Part shown: piece by piece, positions 1 through 12,250 of the stretch | Layout: each line of letters begins with the position of its first letter | Position numbering within the stretch: position 1 is the first letter of the stretch | DNA from: Siphonodentalium dalli | Taxonomy: Eukaryota > Mollusca > Scaphopoda > Gadilida > Siphonodentaliidae | Direction: 5' to 3' | Length of the DNA: 64,000 bases | NCBI GenBank assembly: GCA_032622095.1 | Contig: CP136062.1 | Location: 201,713,959-201,777,958, forward strand | The notes under the pieces: model-generated | Seen by the model: only the letters and a program-made list of their open reading frames with translations | Databases searched by the model: none | Told to the model about the DNA's origin: nothing | Position numbers and translations under genes: made by a program

Positions 1-173
1 TCTAGTGTTTTGTACACAGCGAATCAATAGGTTAGTTTAAACATTTCTCTTGCCTGATTTTAGAACACATGGTATAATATTATAACACACTTTATACAGG
101 TAATGGGATTGGAGGATAAGTGCTGTCTAACTTGTGGGTACCCATCCTCTCCCATTTGTCAATTATACATTAA

Positions 174-432
174 AGGTACTCGATCCGATCAGACGCTCCT
201 AAATTACAATTGCTTCAGGGGTACAAAATATGTGATTCGAGTCGAGGAACCCACCCATCAAAGGTCAGAGTGATCAGATATCGATTTTTGAAGTTTGTTA
301 TTTCTCGAGTCTGCAGTTATTATATAGTGGCCCAGAAACACGTGGTCAAACGGGTGGTCTTTCGGATGAAGATGGATAACTCTAAAATCAAGTGGTAATA
401 ATAACAACTTGATTTTAGAGTTATCCATTGAT
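174..432 (-). repeat. Truncated TTAA-flanked MITE (AGGTACTC family)
   Basis: TTAA at 170-173 is followed by AGGTACTCGATC. The segment matches, in reverse orientation, the right half of the full-length element at 54163-54602; both contain a GGAACCCACCC block. The other end is missing here. Family membership is read by eye. Confidence 0.55.
373..427. repeat. Perfect 20-bp inverted repeat (hairpin)
   Basis: TGGATAACTCTAAAATCAAG at 373-392 is the exact reverse complement of 408-427, with a 15-nt AT-rich spacer. One arm matches the interior of the MITE at 54163-54602, so the hairpin arose within that transposon family. Nothing indicates a terminator or a gene. Confidence 0.85.
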
Positions 433-440
433 TAGTATTT

Positions 441-1130
441 ACTTATTTACAACTGCGCGTACTTCAGATGTTATCATTTTTAAATCGTACAGTCGACGTT
501 GTTGAAATTGACGTTTGTTTTTCAAAACGTTTGTTTTGATCAAAACATGAAAGTCATAAACACATTAATTCGCAAAAATAACAGACGACAATTGTGTTTC
601 ACATATAGAGATGTGTAAATCAATATGGTGGGTTAGACTAAGATTTAGAGGAAAGTTGGTTATCATATCTCTATGAAGATACACATGTTTAAAGAGTTAC
701 ATATATGTCCAGGTGCGCATCTGTTCATGATGCTATAGTGGCTAATTATTCTCAGTTTAAAAAGAAATGTTGTTATATATCAGATACATTTGCCCGACAG
801 AGATGTTTTAAGTTATGTATTTTCGGCTATGAGTCTGTTCTAAAAAAAATGAAAGAAATCCTCTATATCGGTTAGATGTACCCTTGTCAGGTGCCAGTAT
901 TGGGTTATCCTGAAAAGTCATGTGCTGCTGACTGTGTTTTCTGTTATATCAGAAGAATCTACATTTGACTGCACACTGTGACCACTATTTTTGAAGAGGC
1001 CTTCTATATATTTCCATCTCTCTTGACAAATTCTATCTTTTTTGTGTGGAAAATATATTGAATGAGACAGACTCAATTGTAACATGCTATCCTCTGACGG
1101 TTCAAAGTTCCTCCTTTTGCAAGAATATGT
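441..1130. other. No recognisable feature
   Basis: AT-rich sequence with no long open frame, RNA gene or clear repeat that I can identify. Confidence 0.5.
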
Positions 1131-1139
1131 GTATCACTT

Positions 1140-1330
1140 AAATAACGTTACACAATCCGATTCGATGGTCCCCAGATTCCAACACCAACAACATTTCTTG
1201 AAATGCCGCTTCAGTTATCAGAATCGATTTAATGCCAACACATTATGCTAACCACTGTCAACTATAGTATAAAATTGCCCAAAAAGTGTTTATATCAACA
1301 TTTTGTTCAATACAATTTGGTGTGGAGAGT
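1140..1330 (+). repeat. Fragment of the AGGTACTC TTAA element
   Basis: The block beginning CCGATTCGATGGTCCCC and continuing through TTCAGTTATCAGAATCGATT matches 54172-54340 in the same orientation with scattered differences. It is the left interior of the element whose complete copy lies at 54163-54602. Confidence 0.65.
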
Positions 1331-1574
1331 ATGTCGTTCGGTATTCGTCGAATATTTTCCAGGCCGCCAAATATTTGAGGTGGTTCCTCGTCTCAAATCT
1401 AAGATTTTTTACACCGAAGCGAAATAAATGGGGCACTAAATCGGAGTATTGATCTTTAATGCTTTCTTCAATATATATTTGTTCACCTAGCCAATTATAT
1501 GAATGCCATAATTCCCGTCCCATATAAATACCACAGTTTAGAAGATATAATTTTTTAAATGATTAAATTCGTTC

Positions 1575-2800
1575 ACAAATTGCCAAGGCTGTGATATTTA
1601 AAAGCCAAATACTTCTTGGATATCGGCTGTGGAAATTAATGCTAAACATAGTAGTGCCAGTTTTTAGTGCACCCCTGGCTCGAACGGCAGCATATATCAT
1701 GGAGATGATTATGTATAAGTTTTTCTTCAAAAAGCTGCTGCCCCTCCCATTTTCTGCCCATGACACAATCAGAGTCACCTTAGAAAATTTTAACCTGCAC
1801 CATTATCGTCCTCGTAAAAAGTTACCCCTGTTCGACCCCTTTGGTGCCATCTAGATGGTCCCCGTGAAGTTATATAGAACACAGACAGGCAGACATTCGC
1901 AAATATACACAACAAATGTGGCGACTTTAACCCACACGATTTGATTCATCGTATCATTGGAGAAGAACGCGCGTGTATGAATTGGTGGAAATTGGCGCTA
2001 AACATATTTTTATCAGTTTTTGTGACCTGACCGCCCTATCTCTGACTCAAGCGGCACCACTTTTGCATCTTTAAACCACACAATTAGAATCAAATTTAGT
2101 AACCCCCTCCCCCGTGTATCTCTCACCCAAAAGGCACCCATTCGGCTTTTTAAACCACACGCACACGTATATTCCTCGTATCACGGAGAAGAATATATAT
2201 CAATTTGGTGGAAATCGGTGCTAAAAATATTTATTTTTTATCAATTTCATGGTGCCCCCCCCCCCCCTCCATGCACCCCTTGATTCGAATGGCCCCATTT
2301 TGATATCTGTAAACCACACACTTAGACTCCTGATATCGCGGAGATGCTTATGTATATGTTTGACGGTATGATCTGCGACTAAACAAATTCTTATAAAATT
2401 TAGTGCCCCCCCCCCCATCTCTCACCCAAACGGCACCAATTTGGCGTCTTTAAATCGTGCGATTAGATTCCTTGCATCATGAAGAATGTGTATCAATTTT
2501 GGTGGAAATCGGCACTAAAAATATTGTTACCAATGTTGGTGCCCATCTGCCTCGATCGGTGCCACTTTTGAAATCTTTAAACCACACCATGATCATCTAA
2601 ATTCATGGTGGAAATCGGCGACAAAAATGATCTAAACATACTGTTATCAATGTTGGTGCCCCTCTAGTTCCCTTCGGTTCGCCCCTGACTCGAACGGCGC
2701 CACTTTTGACATATTTAAACCACACCATTAGATTCCATGCACATATCATGGAGATGATTGGGTTCGTCCATGCAAATGACAAATTTTAGGTGCTAAAAAG
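1575..2800. repeat. Degenerate tandem repeat, units of roughly 130-260 bp
   Basis: Phrases such as GGTGGAAATCGG, CTTTAAACCACAC and ACGGCACC recur about six times with heavy divergence and indels. Short poly-C runs occur near 2260 and 2410. Small open frames across it are by-products of the repeat. I do not recognise the parent element. Confidence 0.6.
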
Positions 2801-2863
2801 TGACGCTGGTGTCTGGAGCCACTGTTTCGCAGAACTCGCTACTACTTCATTATGTGGGGTTAA

Positions 2864-3455
2864 AGGGGTACTGTACCCAAGATGTTGTTGTTGGTTTCTA
2901 TAATCCCCGAGTCGGAGAATAAGGTAACAACTTTTCCATTTTTTGAAAGTCTGTCGAGTACGAAGTATTGTTACGGATGGCAAATTTACCGGAATGCAAA
3001 AATACAAATTGTCGTTGTCGAGTAATTTTTGTACAGTTTTCAACCAAATGAATCAAATAAACATTATATTATATGCTTAGTAGTCCCATATACTCATTTA
3101 AGTTAGTGTATGGTCACTAGTCAATGAGTGGCTTGGGTTTTCTCCCCGTATAAGCATAATGTTTCAAACGATCGTGTGTGCAATTGTTTTATTAATCCAG
3201 TATCCCTCAATTATAATTTGATTACGTTTTGTACACGGAAATTCCAATTTTAAGAGACGCCATTTTATGGCTGGAGCCATAAAATCAATTTATATTAAAT
3301 TATTAACTTTTAAATTATTAAATTTTAAGATAGCCTATTAACCTGGGCGTTTACAGAATACATCTTCGACTCAAATTACTTATATTTCTATATAGTATCG
3401 ATAATAGATCGTTGTTATCACCGGGAATTTATTGAAAATGGCGTACAGTACCCCT
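2864..3455. mobile_element. TTAA-flanked MITE, AGGGGTACTGTAC family, copy 1
   Basis: The element starts AGGGGTACTGTACCC after TTAA (2860-2863) and ends with GTACAGTACCCCT before TTAA (3456-3459). That gives matched inverted termini and a 4-bp TTAA duplication. At 592 bp it has no coding capacity. Related copies lie at 21359-21813, 22904-23548 and 61082-61380. TTAA targeting is known for the piggyBac and Kolobok superfamilies; which one mobilised this family is inference. Confidence 0.88.
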
Positions 3456-3469
3456 TTAAGGTCATCTGA

Positions 3470-4971
3470 AACAATATTTTTCAAAACTCAAAGACATCCT
3501 CTAAAAATCCACAAATTCATAACTAACCTTCTCTCAATAAACATACCACACCCATGGTGACAGAAAACACTGGTACTCTATTCTACGAAATTTACCCCTA
3601 CTGATCATTCGAAACTGTGGAGTGTTACCTTAAGAGAAATGCAATTTTATTAATCTTTAATAGGGACCACACCTCCATATTCTCTGCATTATACCGCTTA
3701 AAATGATATATTACACCACATGCGTTATTGCAATCACAGGCAGCAAGATTGGGTGGTGCACCCCCATGATTTCACCCCTTTTGGGTCTTTCAAAACCCAA
3801 TGACGTTATGCTTGACGTAGTGACAAAATGGATATATTCAACCATCATATATGGCTTGAAAAAGGTCTGAAATGCTAAAATGTTGTATAAAATATATTAT
3901 GAGATGCATATTTTCATCAGATATCAAAATAAAACATAATATTTCATACAACAACTATCTTTAATACTCTCCCAAAACTATGGGTTAAAAAATTCCAAGT
4001 CTTATTTAGCATTAAGGGAAAGCTTTACAAGGTTATGACATCACATGAACAATATGTTGTCAAGTGAAATATGACCAACGAAACCTGAATTATCATATTT
4101 CACACTTGTGAATAAGAAAGACTGAATATCTAATCTTGTTGTATACTGTGTAATATTCACAATATCAGCCTTTTCAGCTAAGATTCAAGGAGCATATGAT
4201 GTGATGAAGAAGTACTCATCATCTGAAAAATCACCAATGTGACGTCACGTGTGACGTCACACATAATTTACAGTATACCGTCACGTTCCCTGATACCGTG
4301 TAGGTGAAATTTTTACCGAACCAACTTTTTCGTGAAAAAATCACGTGACTTCCGGCAGTGGTTTCACAAAATCGCGGAATCAGCAATGAAACGAATTTGC
4401 TACTTCTCAACTTCCGATATGTGGCAATGAACAACTGAAGTATTTATTTATTTATAAACAGTAAGTTGTTATGAATATGTCACGCAAAGGTTCATATTAG
4501 ATCAGTTTCATTTGTTAGCTAACTGAAGGCAGTTATGGCGTCATGGCGTCAAAACGTCATTTGTCTCTGCGGGCCAGAATCCAGACATGACTGAACGTGT
4601 CATGTCGCTTAATCGCAATATAGAGGCTTTTATTATCAAAGGCCGATATATATATAGGCTATATTAAGGCTATATTAAGGCATGTATATATATCGAAGTC
4701 TACTGGGATCCAACACGATCGTCATTATTAACCAAGCATACGCGTCGCTGACATGCGTATAGGCCTAATATATATGCATATAGTTCCACGACTAATTGCA
4801 CGATCCGTCGCATTGTCCGTCTTGTTACTACTATGCCGGGGTCGTTCTATATATGCCTTTCATATTATCATATTAATCAAGCGTGTGCATTGCCTATCAA
4901 TGAGTGTGTTGTGCATACAATGTTATTTACAATTGAATGTAACATAAAATTACAAACTAAAAAATCGAAAC
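3470..4971. other. Unassigned intergenic DNA with two CRE-like palindromes
   Basis: No coding signal. Two TGACGTCA octamers, the CREB/ATF binding palindrome, sit 12 bp apart at 4240-4247 and 4252-4259. No promoter context or downstream gene is visible, so function is unproven. Confidence 0.4.
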
Positions 4972-4977
4972 AGTAGG

Positions 4978-5375
4978 GGAGACCCGGGCAAAGTGGGACA
5001 CCCGGGCAAAGCGGGACATCGGCATAACATGCCTGAAACGTGCCGCGCATTTCCCGGGAAACTTGATAACGTTAGATGACGTCAGTTGTGACTAATTTGT
5101 TTTGAGAGCCACTCGAGTTTAGAAGAGATCACCAGGCTACTTCTGTGGTGCAAAATTCGATTTTTCTGAACAATAAGTACCATATAGTTTCACTAATTTT
5201 CGTTCGTTGCTTTCGCCACAGAACCATTTCCTAACCTCACCTAACAGTAACACAAAAATAAATAATTATGTCTCTGTAAACTGTCAATACATGCGTCATA
5301 GATATGATCATTTCGGGCAAAGTGGGACGCCAAAAGTGTCCCGCTTTGCCCGAGCCTGTCTCGCTTTGCCCGGAA
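4978..5375. mobile_element. Small DNA transposon with doubled CCGGGCAAAGYGGGACA termini
   Basis: The left end carries two copies of a CCCGGGCAAAGYGGGACA motif (4983-5020). The right end carries two reverse-complement copies (about 5313-5373). The roughly 400-bp interior has no long frame. I recognise this terminal style from animal DNA transposons but cannot name the superfamily, and I could not fix a target-site duplication. Confidence 0.7.
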
Positions 5376-5427
5376 TGGTTGTCAATATAGTATATTTGCC
5401 TTGCAATTTCTCGGCCACTTGACAGAT

Positions 5428-7150
5428 ATGGTCAAATAAAGGGAGTTGTAGGGTGGCCCCCAAGCCTATCTAAATATTCATCCTTTCATCCCACCCCGAT
5501 CCAAAATGGTTTAAATAGGGCACCCATGCCATTTCTCGGCCTTTTATTTTTACCGATTTACTTCAAACAAAGGTTGTTGTATGGTGGCCCCAAGCCAATC
5601 TAAATATTCACCCTTTCGCCCCACCCGATCCAAAATGGCCGCCGCCCAGAAAGGTTATAATATGGCACCTTGCCATTTCTCGACCCCTTGGCCAATTTAG
5701 GTCAAACAAGGGTGAAATGGGTGAATATTTAGATAGGCTTGGGGACACCCCACAACACCATTTATTTGACCTAATTCGGTCACGGGGACGAGAAATGGCA
5801 TGGGTGTCCTATCTATTTGAATCCCTATGGATGACAGCCATACTGGATGGGGTGGGGTGTGAGAAAAGAGTCCATTGTGGGTCACCCTTCAACACCCTTT
5901 GTTTTACCTAAATCGGTCAAGGGCCGAGAAATGGCATAGATGCCATATTTGAACCCTTCTGTGCGGCGGTCAGTTTGGATCGGGGTGCGGCTAAATGGGT
6001 GAATATTTAGATTGACTTGGGGGACACCCTCCAACAACCTTTGTTTGACCTAAATCAGTGAAGGGGCCGAGAAATGGCATTGGTGCCAGATTTTACAATT
6101 TCTGGACGGCGGCCATTTTGGATCGGGGTGGTATGAATGGGGTGAATATTTAGATTGGCTTGGGGGGCCACCATACAACACCCTTTGTTTGACCTAAATC
6201 GTTCAATGGGTCGAGAAAAGGCATGGGTACCCTATTTCAACCTTTCTGGATGGCAGACATTTTGGATCGGGTGGGGTGAAAGGGGTGAATATTTAAATTA
6301 TCCTGGGGGCACCCTATATCATCCTTTGTTTGACCTAAATCGGCCAACGGGACGAGAAATGGCATGAGTGTCATATTTGAACCCATCTGATCGGCAGCCA
6401 TTTTGGATCGGGGTGGTGTGAAAGGGGTGAATATTTAGATAGTCTTGGTGGCACCATACAACAACCTTTGTTTGACCTAAATCGGTCAAGGGGTCGATAA
6501 ATGGCATTGGTGCCCTATTTTACAATTTCTTGACGGCGGCCATTTTAGATCGGGGTGGGGTGAAGGGTGAATATTTAGATTGGCTTTTGGCCACCATATA
6601 ACACCCTTTGTTTGACTAAATCTGTCAACGGGACGAGAAATGGCATGGGTATCCTATTTGAACCCTTCTGATCGGCGGCCATTTTGGATCGGGGTGGTGT
6701 GAACGGGGTGAATATTATATTATATTGGTGGCACCATACAACAGCCTTTGTTTGACCAAAATCGGTCAAAAGGCCGAGAAATGGCACCGGTGGCCTATTT
6801 GAATCCCTCTGGACGGCGGCCATTTTGGATCAAGGTGGGGTGAAAGGGGTGAATATTTAGATTATATTGGTGGCACCCTACAACGGCCTTTGTTTGACCT
6901 AAATCGGTCAAAAGGCCGAGAAATGGCATGGGTGGCCTATTTGAACCCCTCTGGACAGCGACCATTTTGGATCAGGTTGATGTGTGTGGAAAGAGTACCT
7001 TGGGGTGGGGGGGGGGACACCCTACAACACCATTTGTTTTACCTAAATATGTCAACGGGGCGAGAAATGGCATGGGTGTCCTATTTGAACCCTTCTGGTT
7101 GGCTGCCATTTTGGATCGGGTGGTGTGAAAGGGGTCAAAAGTCCGAGAAA
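5428..7150. repeat. Minisatellite of about 140 bp, roughly 12 units, with an inversion
   Basis: The anchor GTGAATATTTAGAT occurs at 5721, 5999, 6142, 6285 (variant), 6427, 6567, 6708 (variant) and 6849, a period of 139-143 bp. Each unit also carries GGCGGCCATTTTGGATC and a GACCTAAATCGGTCAA block. The first two units (about 5428-5700) are in opposite orientation, so the array flips near 5705. The 60-90-residue open frames within it recur with the unit and are not genes. Confidence 0.88.
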
Positions 7151-7170
7151 TGGTCCGATAGATGATGTGT

Positions 7171-7860
7171 TATGAATATTAATTGCGCCGCGAGCAGCCG
7201 CGAGTACTTTTTATGTGAAGTGTTCGTTCGTTATATATGTACATGAATCTGCTATAACACCATTAGTCCAGGCACATTAGGCGTGAATGGGGAAAAGTAA
7301 GGAAATAAATCCGGGAAAACTGATTTAAAAAAAATATTATTTAGGCCATAACATCGCGGATGCGTCACGAAAAGTCCCCTAAAATCGGAGTTGAGCTTTC
7401 GGAGTTAACCAATTTTTTCCATAATTTTTAGTTTTTTTTATATTTTTCACAATCATAGGAATAGTGGGATGATATAACAATTTTTCAGCCGAAACATATA
7501 CCAAATGTACTCAATATTGTTCAACACACGATTCTCGAACGAGAGAAACAAATTCAACGGGGGAATTGAATGAATTTCGCAGATATGGATATAAAATAAC
7601 ATAATGACCCCAAAAAATGACGATTTTTTTCAGACAAACTGTCCTATTCGATGTCAAATTTCTCTGGCTATTCATTACGTAGGCGCAAGCAATTTGTTTT
7701 AAAAACTGCACAGACATCACTCCTGCAATATAATATGCGGGATTAGCAACTATACCTATGATAGGTGGTCAATACTTGTAAAAACATAACCCTACCCCTA
7801 AACTGGCTCTCGTCACATTTTGCTCTTCCGCTAGTCCAAGTGCTTGTAGTAGAAAACACA
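7171..7860. other. No recognisable feature
   Basis: AT-rich unique-looking DNA between the minisatellite and the long inverted-repeat element. No gene, RNA or repeat identified. Confidence 0.5.
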
Positions 7861-8559
7861 CCAACTGTGAAAAGGGCGATAAAAGCGTGAAACTTGGCAC
7901 ATATGTTCCTTATACGCTACTGCTCATTTTCACATGTGGCGACATTTGCGACAGGCTCTTCTTAGCAACGGTTGCTAGGCAACTACCCGGCATCGGATTA
8001 ATGCATATGCCAGATATTATATGTGTTCTAACAAACTAAACTACGTCGTGTAGCATTTTTATGGTGAAAATAACTGTTGTCAGTTTTGACGAGACTGACA
8101 AATTACCATATTTCTTACTTACAAGGGGTGACGGTTGCTAGGGACACACACACAATCTAAAAATGCACATATGACTGATATTATGGTAGCTTTAACAAAC
8201 TAAACTACACCTAATAGCACTTTTATGTTGAAAACAATTAGAATAGTTGTTGTTAGTGTTGAGCTGGCCAAAAAAAAATACCATATATTTCTTACTTATA
8301 TGAGTGGTAACTGTTGCCAGGGTCATACCCGAAATACAAAAATGCACATATGACTGGTATTATGGTAGTATTAACGTTTTTATGGTGAAAACAATTATAA
8401 ATGTTGTTAGTGTGAGCCTAACCAGCATATGGGTACAATTATCCGTTATGCTCCATCAGTTTAGATATCGGGAATTCAAAGTGAGAGTTGAAAAGTTGTT
8501 GCTTATATTTATTATGAGGCATGGCCATAATAGTTATATAAGCCATAGACCCACACAGC

Positions 8560-8951
8560 TAGTTGTATAATGTAAGCCACAGACCCACTCTACTATATAT
8601 GAAGAACATAGCTAGGGTCAGCCACCAATATGTTAGCCATGGGCCTATCCTGCAATAGTTAGGTTAGGAACCCAGGCACATATATAGTCACAGGACCCAT
8701 GTCCATACATATAGACTATGGACGTAGGATATGTATAGTCCATGAACCAGACCGCTTCATATAAGCATACATGTATGGTATATATGACCATGACCATGAC
8801 ACTGTTACATGATGCAAATACCCAAGTGCCCACAATAGACCATGTACTAAGATACCATATAGACCAAGTCCGATGCACAATACTTAGTGCACCATGGCTT
8901 CAGGACCCTATATATGGTATGAACATATGAGACAGTTTTGTGACAGACCAA

Positions 8952-9010
<59 letters not shown>

Positions 9011-10260
9011 CCGATGCCACATATACGAAAGTTAAGGATGGGGGCCCTTATAAATAGCCCATACACATATGGCACTGTAGGTTGGCCATGGACACATACC
9101 CATACGTGTAGGCCATGGACCAAGGCCGATATATGTATGCCATATTGCATTGTACCCAGGCATAAGCAGGTGTCTGTCTATATGTAGGATATGGACCCAC
9201 CCATTATACGTGATATATCTACATCAAAGACCCAGGCAAGTTTAAATAGTCCTAATACGCAGGTGACTATAATGATGTATGCAGTGGATACAGGCGCCTA
9301 TATGTAGGACATGGGCACAGGTCCCTAAATAAAAGCTACGGCGCCGGCGTTATTAATCATTTCATAGATTCACATATACGCTGGTAGGCAATGGACTGAT
9401 CCACATATATATGAGCCACATGGACCCCATGCCTACGGGTAAGTCATGGACCAATGTGCATATGCATGGATCCACGTCTCTATATGAATACCATATACGT
9501 ACGTCCATTTTCAGCCATTCGACAAACGCCCTATAGGATGGAGGTCCCTATCGATTGGCCGTGTGCACCACCATAGCTTGGCTATGGACCCAGGATCATA
9601 TCAGTAGGAAATTGAGACGGGCCACTATGGACAGCCCATGTATCCAGGCTGATTTAGTTATGACCTTATTACCAGACATTTATATGTAAGACATGAACCC
9701 ATCCCATGAATTTACATGTTACATGACTATCTATGTTATAACCACAGCCACGCATACGCCATGGACCCATACGAACACCACATGTAGTGCTAATACACAT
9801 GTGTCTATAGTTATGAACGCATGACATGTACCCGGGTCTATACGGCAAATCAATAAAACCAACCCTAAATAGTATATCATCGGTCCAGTCCCCTTTCTAT
9901 GACATGGACACAGTAGTTAAGACACGTCATTGGATGATGTTCCTTCGTAACTATGGGTTGGTAATGGGCCCATGACTGCCCATGTACATGGGTATTGGTC
10001 ACCGGTTCCAAAGGGTCGTTCGTAGTATCTCAGTCTTAAATATATAGCCACGCTCATGTACGAGATCCTATAGACTTGTAAATGACTCATGACCATGTAT
10101 TGACATATATGTAGTTATGGCATGGATAGGAAGGAAACACAGTTAGTTCATATCGTATAGCAACTGGTATGCGGATGCTACCACACCGTGATAGAGTGTT
10201 CTGCACGGATGCCATTGTCAAATGTAGAGCGAATGTCCGATTCCATGGGGGGTTCAGGTG
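8560..10260. repeat. Degenerate short-period repeat inside E1
   Basis: Variants of CCATGGACCCA, TATATGTAGG and AGGCATAT recur every 40-65 bp for about 1.7 kb without a strict period. The style resembles the interior of element E2 (57180-59470), although the core words differ. No coding potential. Confidence 0.6.
8954..9007. repeat. (TA)n microsatellite
   Basis: About 26 uninterrupted TA dinucleotides. The Tyr-Ile runs in overlapping frames come from this tract. Confidence 0.97.
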
Positions 10261-11452
10261 GTATCGACATAAATGTGGGTCAATATTTTTACATGTCTCA
10301 TTAAAATGTATTCCAACAGTCGATTGATGGAAGAAACAATAATAAACTCCACACAGGTATGTGATTATGATAAAACTAACTAAATAGTCTGTCAGTTTAA
10401 AGAAGATTTGTCAATGGTAGGTGGTTACCTAGCAACAATGAAACCTCAATACCAATTTGCCACACGAGAATCACACGAGAATCCATCAGTACACAACACA
10501 ACAACATTTTGTTATGCATTATTGTCAATATAAGCATAATATGGCATATTATGAAACAATTATATCATGCAAATTTCCCGAAACTCATACCATATTATGA
10601 AACAGTTATATCAGTTAAATTACCAGAAACTCATACATATGGTATGTTTTCAAAGGTGGATATGTCCATAGAAACCATTACACCCCCGTTAGGTAACGAA
10701 TGCGGCAACTTTACTGCCATGTTCACACTAACAACAATTATAATAATTGTTTTCAATATAAAAATGTTACAGGACGTAGTTTAGTTTGTTAAAACTACCA
10801 TAATATCAGTCATGTGTGCATTTTTCGATGTCGGTATGTCCCTAGCAACCGTTACCAGAAATATATAGTATTTTTTATAGTCGAACCCACACTAACAATA
10901 ACTATTACAATTGTTTCATCATAAAATGATAATGACGTAATTTATATTAGTTTGTCAAAACTACCATAATATCAGTCAGCTCGGCATTTTTCGATTTCGG
11001 GTATGTCCCTAGCAACCGTTACCACCCCTGTAAGTAAGAACTATGATAATTTTCCAGCCAGATCCACTCGAACAACACCTAATATTATTTTCACCATAAA
11101 AATGCTGCATGACGTAGGTTAGAATGTTAAAACTGCCATAATATCAGTCATATCTGTATTTCTTCGATGTGGGATAGTTGCCTAGCAACCGTTGCCAAGG
11201 AAGGATATGTCGCGATGTCTTCACATCTGAAAATGATTAATAGTGTATAAGGAACCTATGTTCCAAGTTTCATAGTGTTATCACCATTTGCACAATTGTT
11301 ACGTCAAACGCCAGGACTATTATTTGGTATGTTTGCCTTTCAGACACTCAAAGCCATGGCGTAGTGTTATGTTTCCGGCTATAAAATCTTAAAGGAATAG
11401 GGTGCTGAAAAAACAATAATATTTTCTTTCAATATACCGATAATATATATAT

Positions 11453-12063
11453 ACTAGCCGATGAGCCCGACGTTGTCCGGGCTATTCAAAAACCAAATTT
11501 CAAGTCGATAGCTCCACCCGATTCCGAGATTTGGTCTGCGCATGCACGAGGCTGGCGTCGCACGGGCTCGGCGACCCGATAAAATTCGTATCCGGGGCAA
11601 GATACATTCACATAGCAAATTTTAAGTCGATAGCTCCACCCGTTTCCGAGATCTCGTCTGTGCATGCGCGAAGCTGGCGTCGCACGGGCTCGGCGACCCG
11701 ATAAAATTCGTATCCGGGGCAAGATACATTCACAAACCAAATTTCAAGTCGATAGCTCCACCGTTTCCGAGATCTCGTCTGCGCATGCGCAAAGCTGTCG
11801 TCGCACGGGCTCGGCGACCCGATAAAATTCGTATCTGGGGCAAGATATATTCACATAGCAAATTTCAAGTTGATAGCTCCACCCGTTTCCGAGATCTCGT
11901 CTGCGCATGCGCGAAGCGGGCGCCGCACGGGCTCGCCAATACGACAACGTCGACCGCCTGGTCAAACTACACACACGTGCCAAGTTTCATCCCGATCGGT
12001 CGAGAATCGTAGATTTGTATAAATGACAGACAGACATACAGAGGTCTTCAAAATATATATGAG
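11453..12063 (+). repeat. Interspersed element containing a 122-bp tandem array (block 1)
   Basis: Head ACTAGCCGATGAGCCCGACG, then units anchored at AAATTTCAAGTCGATAGCTC (11495, 11617, 11739, ...; period 121-122 bp). The tail reads CCGATCGGTCGAGAATCGTA, then GACAGACAGACATACAG. The unit is GC-rich with TGCGCATGCGC, unlike the flanks. A microsatellite tail suggests a retroposed (SINE- or RTE-derived) origin, but this is inference. Confidence 0.8.
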
Positions 12064-12169
12064 ATAATGTCCATTGGGCGCATATAATCTAATATTCGGC
12101 CGCCATTCGTTATTTTTATAACGATTATAACAAATTCCGAAGTTAGCCGAAGATTTTGTTGTAGACGAA

Positions 12170-12243
12170 GTCACGTGATCATCGGCCCGATCACGTGATT
12201 GTCACATGTAAACAGAAGCATAGCACGTGATCGATCACGTGGT
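12170..12243. promoter_or_regulatory. CACGTG (E-box) palindrome cluster, also at 13936-14008
   Basis: Four CACGTGA/TCACGTG words lie within 75 bp, including the palindrome CACGTGATCGATCACGTG. The cluster is duplicated at 13936-14008 as part of the higher-order repeat. E-boxes bind bHLH proteins in general; there is no adjacent gene, so a regulatory role is speculative. Confidence 0.35.
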
Positions 12244-12250
12244 AACCCAT

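Larger units (their letters stand above)
7862..11291. mobile_element. Long-inverted-repeat (foldback-like) element E1
   Basis: The left arm (about 7868-8430) and right arm (about 10700-11291) are diverged reverse complements; for example GAAACTTGG...GTTCCTTATAC at 7889-7917 pairs with GTATAAGGAAC...CCAAGTTTCA near 11244-11270. Each arm is built from about three tandem units of roughly 180 bp, marked by GCAACSGTTGC/CCTAGCAACCGTT and AACAAACTAAACTA blocks. The 2.2-kb interior is a degenerate minisatellite. Arms made of tandem repeats recall Drosophila Foldback elements. No transposase is visible and exact ends are unknown. Confidence 0.7.
11284..12250 (+). repeat. Higher-order repeat, copy A
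   Basis: Starts with CACCATTTGCACAATTGTTA (the end of the E1 right arm), passes through a 122-bp array and a GACAGACAGACATACAG tail, and ends in a CACGTG-rich segment (12172-12242). The next copy starts at about 12251 with the same sequence, so this unit of roughly 967 bp was duplicated in tandem. Confidence 0.85.

Noticed and set aside
5697-7165. Several 60-90-residue frames on both strands
   Set aside because: They repeat with the 140-bp minisatellite unit and have no independent coding signal.
8894-9187. Frame with a long Tyr-Ile run
   Set aside because: Translation of the (TA)n microsatellite.
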